Assembly (NCBI GenBank): GCA_902470695.1
Contig: CABRHH010000004.1
Coordinates: 62,001 to 126,000 of the forward strand
Origin: an uncultured Collinsella sp.
GTDB lineage: Bacteria; Actinomycetota; Coriobacteriia; Coriobacteriales; Coriobacteriaceae
Length of the DNA stretch: 64,000 bases
Direction of reading: 5' to 3'
Positions 7,313 to 15,037 of this stretch are shown here, in pieces. The first letter of the stretch is position 1, and each line of letters starts with the position of its first letter. Position numbers and translations under genes: made by a program. The notes beneath the pieces were generated by a model. The model saw only the letters and a list, made by a program, of their open reading frames with translations. It did not search any database and was not told the DNA's origin.

Positions 7313-8377
7313 CTACTGGTTGTTCAGCAGCTTCTTGGGAATCGAGACGTGTTGCTTGAGCTGACCGCAGGCCGCATCGATGTCTCCACCGCGCGAGTTG
7401 CGGATGGTTGTCTCAACGCCATGCATGGTGAGGCGACGCTGCAGCGTCTCGACCTTCTCCATAGGTGAAGGCTTCAAGGGGCTGTCGGGGATGTCATTAA
7501 GCTGGATGAGGTTCACGTGGCACATCGTGCCCACGCAGAAGTCAATTAGCGCCTGCATCTCGGGGTTGTTGTCGTTAATGCCGTCGATCATGGCGTATTC
7601 GTACGTGGGGCGGCGGCCAGTCTTCTCAACATAGTCCTGCAGAGCCTCATGGAGACGCAGCAGCGTGTACTTTTTCACGCCTGGCATCAGCTTGTTGCGC
7701 GTGGACTGGATGGCGGAATGAAGCGATACGGCGAGGGTGAACTGCTCGGGAAGCTCGGCGAAACGCTTGATGCCCGGGATGACACCCGAGGTGGAAACGG
7801 TGAGGTGCCGCGCGCCGATACCCAGGCCGTCGGGTCGATTGAGCTCTCGGAGGGCGTCCACCGTAGCGTTGAAGTTCGCAAACGGCTCGCCCTGCCCCAT
7901 GAAGACGACGCTGGTCACGCGCTCACCAAAATCACGGGCAACGTGGAGCACCTGATCGACCATCTCTTGGGCAGTCAGCGAGCGCGTAAGCCCCGCGAGG
8001 CCGGTTGCGCAGAACGCGCAGTCCATAGCGCAGCCTGCCTGCGTGGAGATACAAACGGCCAGCTTATTGCGATTGGGCATACCCACCGTCTCAACGGAGA
8101 CGCCGTCCGAGAACTGCAGCAGGTATTTGCGGCTACCGTCGCGCGAAACCTGTTTGACGAGCTCGGTGGGAGTGTTGAACTGAAAATGCTCAGTAAGCTT
8201 CGTCCGCAGCGAGGCGGGGAGATTTGTCATCTCATCGAACGAACATACGTTCTTCTCATGGATCCATTCATTGAGCTGCTTGGCGCGGAATGCCGGTTGT
8301 CCCAACTCGGCAACGAGCTCCTGGATGTCCTCGAAATCAAGCATGCGGATGTCGCGAGTGCGGTGCGAGCGTACCAT
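7313..8377 (-). CDS. rlmN: 23S rRNA/tRNA (adenine-C2)-methyltransferase RlmN
   Basis: A 354-residue radical SAM methyltransferase with the CxxxCxxC motif in CAMDCAFC and the catalytic methyl-carrier cysteine region near the C-terminus (RGGDIDAACGQL). It methylates A2503 of 23S rRNA and A37 of certain tRNAs. Start ATG 8377 (MVRSHRTRD) has AAAGGCAG upstream; the open frame extends further 5' but without family similarity. It diverges from ddl. Confidence 0.94.
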   Translation of the reverse strand: MVRSHRTRDIRMLDFEDIQELVAELGQPAFRAKQLNEWIHEKNVCSFDEMTNLPASLRTKLTEHFQFNTPTELVKQVSRDGSRKYLLQFSDGVSVETVGMPNRNKLAVCISTQAGCAMDCAFCATGLAGLTRSLTAQEMVDQVLHVARDFGERVTSVVFMGQGEPFANFNATVDALRELNRPDGLGIGARHLTVSTSGVIPGIKRFAELPEQFTLAVSLHSAIQSTRNKLMPGVKKYTLLRLHEALQDYVEKTGRRPTYEYAMIDGINDNNPEMQALIDFCVGTMCHVNLIQLNDIPDSPLKPSPMEKVETLQRRLTMHGVETTIRNSRGGDIDAACGQLKQHVSIPKKLLNNQ

Positions 8378-8509
8378 AGACTGCCTTTCACACAGGAAGA
8401 TGCGTAGATACCTATACAATAAGGTACGTCTGCACGCTTGGCGGTCAAGACGTGCAGGTATTCGATAAATGGACACCAGTTGGTGCCGTGGGGAGCGAAG
8501 GGGTTGGCC

Positions 8510-9478
8510 ATGGACGGACAAACGTGCGCAGATCGCGCCGATATGAGAATCGTCGTGCTTGCCGGTGGCAGCTCACATGAGCGCGAGGTGTCGCTTGCCT
8601 CGGGCCGCAATGCGGTCGTAGCTCTTCGAAAGGCCGGGTTCGGCAGCGTGGAGCTCATGGACCCTGCGAGCCCGCGCGTGCTGACTGAGCTGGCTGATCG
8701 CCGGCCTGACGTCGTGTTTCTGGCGCTGCACGGCAAGGGAGGCGAGGACGGCACCATACAAGGTGCCCTAGAGTTCCTGAATCTCCCCTACACCGGCTCG
8801 AATTCCATGGCAAGCGCATGCGCGGTGGATAAGGACTTGGCGAAGATCCTCTATGCGCGCGCCGGCGTCCCCACGGCTCCCGGCATCCCGTTCATGGAGG
8901 GCGACCCGATCGATGTCGATACGGTCGTCGAGGAGCTGGGATGCGAGCTGTTCGTTAAACCTGCTGTCAACGGTTCGAGCTACGGCGTGCGCCTGGTGAA
9001 GGATCCGGGCGATCTTGCCGACGCGGTTGCCTATGCGCATGGGTTCGGGGACAAGGTGCTCGTGGAGCAGCGCGTGGTGGGGACCGAGGTCACCGTGGGC
9101 GTTTTGGGCGACGGGAGCACCCTGCGCGCCCTGCCGGTGGTTGAGATCTGCACCCCGGAGCATTGCGAATTTTACGATTTGGATGTCAAGTACGTCGACC
9201 CCACCGATATCCACCGCATCCCGGCGCGTTTGAATGAGGCCGCCTACGCGCGTGTGCAGGAGCTCGCCGTCCGCGCGCATCGTTCCATCGGGTGCTTCGG
9301 CTTCTCCCGCAGCGATTTTATCGTTTCGGACCGCGGTCCGGTGATCCTTGAGACCAACACCATCCCCGGCATGACGCCCACGTCATTGTTCCCCGATGAG
9401 GTGAGGCATGCGGGCTTCACCTTTGCCGAGGCGTGCGCGGAGCTGGTTGATCTGGCAATAGAAAGGGCTCGTCGATGA
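8510..9478 (+). CDS. ddl: D-alanine--D-alanine ligase
   Basis: The 322-residue ATP-grasp enzyme has the N-terminal GGSSHEREVSLASG motif, LHGKGGEDGTIQG, the grasp strand ELFVKPAVNGSSYGV and the metal-binding ETNTIPGMTPTS near the end. It makes the D-Ala-D-Ala dipeptide for peptidoglycan precursors. ATG 8510 (MDGQTCAD) is preceded by AAGGGG; ATG 8543 (MRIVVLAGG) is an alternative. Its stop overlaps the next start by 4 bp. Confidence 0.95.
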   Translation: MDGQTCADRADMRIVVLAGGSSHEREVSLASGRNAVVALRKAGFGSVELMDPASPRVLTELADRRPDVVFLALHGKGGEDGTIQGALEFLNLPYTGSNSMASACAVDKDLAKILYARAGVPTAPGIPFMEGDPIDVDTVVEELGCELFVKPAVNGSSYGVRLVKDPGDLADAVAYAHGFGDKVLVEQRVVGTEVTVGVLGDGSTLRALPVVEICTPEHCEFYDLDVKYVDPTDIHRIPARLNEAAYARVQELAVRAHRSIGCFGFSRSDFIVSDRGPVILETNTIPGMTPTSLFPDEVRHAGFTFAEACAELVDLAIERARR

Positions 9479-12393
9479 GCGCAACAGCATATCCACCCAC
9501 GATGGCTGAGGCGGTGCTGCCGGCCACCCCGGAGCCCGTCATCGCCGCCTATGAGACCTTGGCCGAGCGCGCCCGCACGCGGTCGTTCGGGCTGATCGAG
9601 GACGATGTGGTGGTGCTCGATACCGAGACCACCGGGCTAAGCGCGCAGGAGAACGAGCTGATTGAGATTTCAGCCGCCCGCCTGCGTGGTCGCGAGGTGG
9701 TCGATCGCTTCGACACCTTTGTCCACCCCAGCGGTTTGATTCCGCCGGAGATCACCGCGCTCACGAGTATCACGAATGCCGACGTGGCGCATGCTCCGGC
9801 GGCTGCGGAGGCGGTTGCGCGCCTGGCGGAGTTCGTGGGCGGCTGCCCGGCGATTGCGCATAATGCAACGTTCGACCGCTCATTCATCGAGGCGGTGCCC
9901 GGGGGCGAGGCGGTGAGCGACATCTGGGTGGATTCGCTGGCGTTGTCGCGCGTAGCCTTGCCGCGCTTGAGCTCGCACAAGCTGTCGTTCATGGCCGACC
10001 TGTTCGGCTGCGCATCGGTGTCGCACCGCGCCAGCGATGACGTCGAGGCACTGTGCGGCGTGTGGCGCATCCTGCTGGTGGCGTTGAGCGACCTGCCGGC
10101 CGGCCTCATGCGCCGCCTGGCCGACATGCACCCGGACGTTCCCTGGTCATATCGACCAATCTTCAGCTTTTTGGCTGCCGAGCAACCCGACGCGGTCTTC
10201 TCCCTCACGGCTGCCCGCGCCGAGATCTTGAATGCCGATCGCACACCCGACCGGGTGGATGCTGACGAGCTGGATCACCTGAACATGCCGACTCCCGAGG
10301 AGCTGGAAGCATGCTTCGCGCCGGGCGGCTTGGTGAATCGCATGTACCCCACCTATGAGCCCCGTCATGAGCAGGTGCAAATGGCGCTTGAGGTGCGCGA
10401 GGCGCTTGCCACCTCGACCCACCGCGTGGTCGAGGCGGGTACCGGCGTGGGCAAGTCAGTCGCCTATCTGGTGCCCATGGCGCAGGCAGCGCGCCGCAAC
10501 CACGTGACCGTCGGCATTGCCACCAAGTCGAATAACCTGGCCGACCAGCTGATGTATCACGAGCTGCCGCGCCTTGCGCGCGAGCTCGACGGCGGGCTGT
10601 CCTACTGCGCCCTCAAGGGGTACGATCACTATCCCTGCCTGCGGAAACTCGAGCGCCTCACCCGCGCTCAGGAGATCGTGACGAACCGCGACCCGGCCGA
10701 TACGCTCACGGCGATCGCGGTGATCTACGCCTACGTGTGTCAGTCTCCCGCCGGCGACCTGGACGGTTTGGGTATTCGGTGGCGCAGCGTGAACCGGCCC
10801 GATCTTACAACCTCGTCTCGGGAGTGCGCACGGCGTCTCTGCCCGTTTTTCCCCGACAAATGCCTCGTGCACGGTGCCCGCCGCCGTGCCGCCCGCGCCG
10901 CCCGCGCCGACGTGGTGGTGACCAACCATTCCCTGCTGTTTCGCAACGTGGCGGCGGGCGGGAAGATCTTGCCGCCCATCCGGCATTGGGTGGTCGACGA
11001 GGCCCATTCGGTGGAGCGCGAGGCGCGCCGCCAGTGGGCGCTGACCGTGTCTGCCGATGAGTCGCGGGCCCTGTTCGAGCGCCTGGGCGGCGATCACGCC
11101 GGCGCCCTGGGTCAGATTGCACGCGACCTGGCGTCCTCCGATGCGGCCGCGCTGTTCATGGGTATCACGGCGAAGGCGTCGGCCACCACGCAGCGGGCTT
11201 CGCTGGCCATGGCCGGCGTGTTCGACCAGGTGCGCGATATGGCCCGTTCCGGTGCTGCGCGCGGCGGCTACGATGCCGAGAACGTGTGGATCGGCGAGGA
11301 GCTGCGGGCAACCATGGCGTGGAGTTTGTTCGCGGAGGCCGCGCACACCGCCGTGGACGCGCTCGACCAGGCGGACAAGAACCTGCAATCGCTCGTTGAG
11401 ACGGTCGGTGCCGAGAAGCCCGAGATGGTGGTCGACATCGCCGATCTGGAGCGGCGCATGAAGGAGATGAAGAATGCGCTGGCGCTGATCCTGGAGGGAA
11501 CCGACGAGCGCTACGTGTTCTCATTCCATGTCGACCGCCGGCGCCGTGCGGGCGGCGAGGCGCTCACCGCTGAGCTGCTCGACATCGGAGCGGCGCTGGC
11601 TGAGCAATGGCTTCCGGAGGTCCACAGCGCGATATTCGCCTCGGCCACAGTGACGGTGGGCGAGAGCTTCGACCACTTCAAGCATGCCGTTGGGCTCGAC
11701 CGCATCGGCCGCTCCTCCTCGCGTGAGCTGCATCTCGATTCAAGCTATGACTTCGAGCGGAACATGGCGGTCGTGGTGGCCGCCGATGTGCCCGATCCGC
11801 GCAATCGCGACGCCTATCTTTCCGCACTTGAGAAACTGCTCGTTGACGTTCACCTCGCCATGGGCGGCTCCACGCTGACCCTGTTCACGAACAGGCGCGA
11901 TATGGAGGATCTCTTCGGCCGCGTGGAAGCGCCACTCAAGCGAGCGGGCTTGGAGCTCATGTGCCAGCAGCGCGGCACGTCCGTCAAGCGCCTGCGTGAC
12001 CGGTTCCTGTCGGAGCGCACCTCGTCGCTGTTCGCGCTCAAGGCGTTTTGGGAAGGGTTCGATGCCGCCGGGGAAACCCTGCGGTGCGTGGTGATTCCCA
12101 AGCTGCCGTTTTCGAGCCCGAACGATCCTCTGTCCTGTGAGCGGTCGGTGCGTGAGGACCGCGCCTGGGCGCGCTACGCGCTGCCCGAGGCGGTTCTGGA
12201 GGTCAAACAGGCAGCCGGGCGCCTCATTCGCACCTCCACCGACGCCGGCGTGCTGGTCATGGCCGATTCGCGCTTGGTGAGCAAGGGGTACGGCAAGAAG
12301 TTCCTCTCCTCGCTGCCCACATCCTACCAGCGACTCGATACCGCGCAGGTTGGACGGTATCTGGAGCTGTGGCGCGCCTCGCATGAGAAGTGA
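9475..12393 (+). CDS. DinG-type fusion: DEDDh 3'-5' exonuclease plus XPD-like helicase
   Basis: A 972-residue protein. Residues about 40-200 are a DnaQ-like exonuclease (VVLDTETTGL, HNATFDRSF, HRASDDVEAL). The rest is a superfamily 2 helicase with Walker A GTGVGKS near residue 325, DEAH box VVDEAHSVE, and motif VI QAAGRLIRT. Cysteines in YCALKGYDHYPC and CARRLCPFFPDKC are placed like the iron-sulphur cluster ligands of DinG/XPD. The family acts in DNA repair; in Bacillus and Staphylococcus the fused form is annotated DinG. It is translationally coupled to ddl. Confidence 0.9.
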   Translation: MSATAYPPTMAEAVLPATPEPVIAAYETLAERARTRSFGLIEDDVVVLDTETTGLSAQENELIEISAARLRGREVVDRFDTFVHPSGLIPPEITALTSITNADVAHAPAAAEAVARLAEFVGGCPAIAHNATFDRSFIEAVPGGEAVSDIWVDSLALSRVALPRLSSHKLSFMADLFGCASVSHRASDDVEALCGVWRILLVALSDLPAGLMRRLADMHPDVPWSYRPIFSFLAAEQPDAVFSLTAARAEILNADRTPDRVDADELDHLNMPTPEELEACFAPGGLVNRMYPTYEPRHEQVQMALEVREALATSTHRVVEAGTGVGKSVAYLVPMAQAARRNHVTVGIATKSNNLADQLMYHELPRLARELDGGLSYCALKGYDHYPCLRKLERLTRAQEIVTNRDPADTLTAIAVIYAYVCQSPAGDLDGLGIRWRSVNRPDLTTSSRECARRLCPFFPDKCLVHGARRRAARAARADVVVTNHSLLFRNVAAGGKILPPIRHWVVDEAHSVEREARRQWALTVSADESRALFERLGGDHAGALGQIARDLASSDAAALFMGITAKASATTQRASLAMAGVFDQVRDMARSGAARGGYDAENVWIGEELRATMAWSLFAEAAHTAVDALDQADKNLQSLVETVGAEKPEMVVDIADLERRMKEMKNALALILEGTDERYVFSFHVDRRRRAGGEALTAELLDIGAALAEQWLPEVHSAIFASATVTVGESFDHFKHAVGLDRIGRSSSRELHLDSSYDFERNMAVVVAADVPDPRNRDAYLSALEKLLVDVHLAMGGSTLTLFTNRRDMEDLFGRVEAPLKRAGLELMCQQRGTSVKRLRDRFLSERTSSLFALKAFWEGFDAAGETLRCVVIPKLPFSSPNDPLSCERSVREDRAWARYALPEAVLEVKQAAGRLIRTSTDAGVLVMADSRLVSKGYGKKFLSSLPTSYQRLDTAQVGRYLELWRASHEK

Positions 12394-12396
12394 TTG

Positions 12397-12430
12397 TCGG
12401 CCCGTTGGCTCGTATGCCGACGGGCCGATT
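12397..12430. terminator. Bidirectional terminator between dinG-like gene and WYL regulator
   Basis: TCGGCCCGT and ACGGGCCGA form a 9-bp stem 3 bp after the stop of the helicase gene, followed by TTTG. It separates two convergent genes. Confidence 0.65.
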
Positions 12431-12482
12431 TGCATGTAGAGCCGCGACATGCCGATCGCGGAAGGCCGCTCCCTGCTATCTT

Positions 12483-14813
12483 CTATAGCTTGAGCCCTGC
12501 CGCATGGGCCTGCAGCTCCTTGCACATGCTGCGCGCATCGAGCAGACGGATGGAGCCTCCGGCGGCTAGGAGCTGGTCGAAGAGCCATGCGCGCGAGGTG
12601 ATGTATGCGGGTATCATCACGCCCTCGCGGCGCTGCTGTGCCCGCTTCAGTTCCAAGCCCGCCCATCCGATCTGCTGCGCTTGGCCTACGGATTCGAAGA
12701 GCAGGGTGACGCGCTCTCCCTGCCGGTGCAGGCTGTCTTGCAGCGAGGTGCGTCGAAACGGGTGGCGCACGGCGGAATCGGGGGTGAAGCTCAGATCCTC
12801 GATGCGGTCGAGCCGGTATCGACGTTGGGCATCTCTTTGAATGTCCCAAGCGGTCAGGTAGGCCCCTTCGTCGGCGAGTTCGATGAAGCCGGCGTCGACC
12901 GTGCGTCGCCGTGCTGCCGGGGCATCCTGCGAGCGATAGAGAATCTCGATGCGCACGCCGTCTTGCAGCGCTTCGCACAAGCGCGGCCAGAATCTGCCGA
13001 ACAAGGCGTCATCGCTTGTCCTGAGGTCGATGCGGCCGCCCTCGTCGGTTCCCATGGGCATCAGGTTGTGTTGCAGCCGCCGCCAGACATTCTCGTTGAG
13101 CTGGAAGCGGGTGAGCGCGCTGTGCAGGGCGATCGCCTCGTCGGGGGCAAGGCGCAGCGGTTGCATCCGGGCGGCATCGCCGGAAAGCCGGACCATGCCG
13201 TCCTCGATGGAGAGGACGATGCGCGCACCGCTGACGGAATCGGCAAGCTCCATGAGGCCCGCGATGATGCGCTCGGTCTGTTCAGACGTCAGCGAGAGCA
13301 TCGAGGCGAGTTCATCGAGTGCAATGCGCTGTCCGGGGGCGGCGCTCAAGCGTGCCAGGATGTTCAGGGCGGCGTCAAGCGAGGCGCAGGCGGTGAGAGT
13401 GCGCGCCGCGCTTGACGACGTGCAATCTGGGGACGGGGTCGTTTCGGCATGCCGATTGTGCAATTTGGGGACGGGGTCGTTTCGGTATGTCGGTTGGGGA
13501 TGTGTCGGCTGGGGGCGTGTTCGACACGGTACCGTCGCGTCAGCTGGGGGCGTGCAGTTTGGGGACGGGGTCATTTCTGCGTCATCCGCAGACAGACCCG
13601 CTGACAAAGATGCCTCCGCGCACGTACGCGCTGGTACTGGAACGTCCGTGCCAGATGGAGCCGCATTCGCCGCGCGGTTTGCCAAAGGTGCGAGCCCATG
13701 TGCGCCGAGCGCCCGATCGATGCGCGCGCACCAGGCATCGATGAGCGCCTGAGGCGAGCGCGGCCTCAGGCCACGGGACGCATGCTCCAGCGCCCAACCT
13801 GCCGCCGCATCGAGGTCGCGAACCCCGATCTTCCACAGGATTGCCGTTTCCTGGTCCCGTTCCGGCGCATCCGTGTATCCGGATGCAGTCCCAGACGGAA
13901 GATCAGATGGAGACCCGGCAGCCATATTCGGATAGACAAGCGCGCCGCGTCGGTTGGTGATGCGTTCGATTTCCGGGGTGCTCATAGTGGCGGGGAAAGA
14001 GAACACTGCATCTGTTTCGGGTTCGCAGGAGAAGTCGAAGGGGAGGAATTGATGACGTCTCAGGTCGAACTCTGCGGGAATCTCGTAGGTCGGCGTTTCT
14101 TTCGGCGGCCTGGTTGAAGAGATGACCCGGTCGGTGCGGAACGTGCGGATGTCGTTCGCTTCCTGGTCGAATCCCGTGAAATAGGAGATGCGGTTCTTAG
14201 TGAAGGTGCCGTAAATGCTGACAACATGTTGTTTGAGAACGCCAGCCCCATCGCGATAAGTGAAATGCGCGGCCCGCTTCGCGGCTACGGCGCTCCAGAT
14301 ACCTTGCATCTGCTTGGAATAGGCGTCGCTGCTGCTTGCCGCTTCGCTCACCTGATGTTCCCCGGCAGCGTCGAGGAGTTTGAGATAGGCGCGCTGCAGG
14401 GGCCAACGCTCCAGGTTGTTCGCGTGCAACTCGAATGTCTCATCGATGGCTGCCAGTACGATGGAGGCGTCATCGGGGCTGATCGAGCCAGGCCGGGCGT
14501 GCGTCCGCGCCCGATCGATCTGCCACCAGCTTTCCTCGTTGCCGGCGCTTCCCTCCATCTTCACCTCGGTGATCGCGATGCCGTGCTGTGCGAGCTGGTC
14601 GCGGTCGCGTTGGAACTTCTTTTTGTCCGACGCCTCGTTGCCCGACCCGTAGCCCATGTCGGCGTCGGAGATGATGCGCGTGGTCGAAAGCGGCGTATCT
14701 GCAGCATTCAGGATGAAGAAGAGGTTGAGCAGGCGCATGGTGCTTGCGTTGAGCGCACCTGCTGCCGTCGCGGCGTCACCCAGGGATGCCGCATCGGTGC
14801 TGTTATGGGTCAC
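12483..14813 (-). CDS. Fused double-WYL transcriptional regulator (PafBC-like) with repeat-derived linker
   Basis: This 776-residue protein looks like two WYL regulators joined head to tail. Residues about 20-110 form a winged-helix region and about 150-340 a first WYL domain. After a linker comes a second helix-turn-helix (LDELASMLSLTSEQTERIIAG) and a second WYL domain to the C-terminus. PafB/PafC pairs activate DNA-damage genes in actinobacteria; that role here is inference. The linker, residues about 411-464, consists largely of three copies of the dispersed GGGGACGGGGTC repeat read in frame (MTPSPN, NDPVPKL, TTPSPD). It diverges from the M28 peptidase gene. Confidence 0.85.
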   Translation of the reverse strand: MTHNSTDAASLGDAATAAGALNASTMRLLNLFFILNAADTPLSTTRIISDADMGYGSGNEASDKKKFQRDRDQLAQHGIAITEVKMEGSAGNEESWWQIDRARTHARPGSISPDDASIVLAAIDETFELHANNLERWPLQRAYLKLLDAAGEHQVSEAASSSDAYSKQMQGIWSAVAAKRAAHFTYRDGAGVLKQHVVSIYGTFTKNRISYFTGFDQEANDIRTFRTDRVISSTRPPKETPTYEIPAEFDLRRHQFLPFDFSCEPETDAVFSFPATMSTPEIERITNRRGALVYPNMAAGSPSDLPSGTASGYTDAPERDQETAILWKIGVRDLDAAAGWALEHASRGLRPRSPQALIDAWCARIDRALGAHGLAPLANRAANAAPSGTDVPVPARTCAEASLSAGLSADDAEMTPSPNCTPPADATVPCRTRPQPTHPQPTYRNDPVPKLHNRHAETTPSPDCTSSSAARTLTACASLDAALNILARLSAAPGQRIALDELASMLSLTSEQTERIIAGLMELADSVSGARIVLSIEDGMVRLSGDAARMQPLRLAPDEAIALHSALTRFQLNENVWRRLQHNLMPMGTDEGGRIDLRTSDDALFGRFWPRLCEALQDGVRIEILYRSQDAPAARRRTVDAGFIELADEGAYLTAWDIQRDAQRRYRLDRIEDLSFTPDSAVRHPFRRTSLQDSLHRQGERVTLLFESVGQAQQIGWAGLELKRAQQRREGVMIPAYITSRAWLFDQLLAAGGSIRLLDARSMCKELQAHAAGLKL
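13421..13579. repeat. Three copies of the GGGGACGGGGTC element inside the WYL gene
   Basis: Copies lie at 13421-13447, 13459-13485 and 13553-13579, each close to TGCAATTTGGGGACGGGGTC followed by RTTTCGG. The first two are 11 bp apart. All have the same orientation and none breaks the minus-strand reading frame. Further copies are at 32847-32872, 32914-32939 and 40267-40291. Confidence 0.9.
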
Positions 14814-14962
14814 GTGAATCCCCTCTTCCTGCGGTTTCGGCGTTGCGTGCGAGCGTGTATTCGTTCATTGTATGCCATTGAACCCGTGCCGCCTCCCGCC
14901 CTCAAGGCGTGGGACGTGTCTGTGCTTCGCGCCGTGGAGCTGCGGTTCTCGAAGAGTAAGGG

Positions 14963-14968
14963 TATACT
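14963..14968 (+). promoter_or_regulatory. Possible -10 element for the M28 peptidase gene
   Basis: TATACT lies 69 bp upstream of the start codon, in the 224-bp divergent intergenic region. No good -35 is visible, so this is tentative. Confidence 0.3.
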
Positions 14969-15037
14969 TTCGACAGAATACAGGTACATCGTGGGAGCGG
15001 TGTCCCTGCACGTAGTCGATATCGATGTGGAGCCCAC

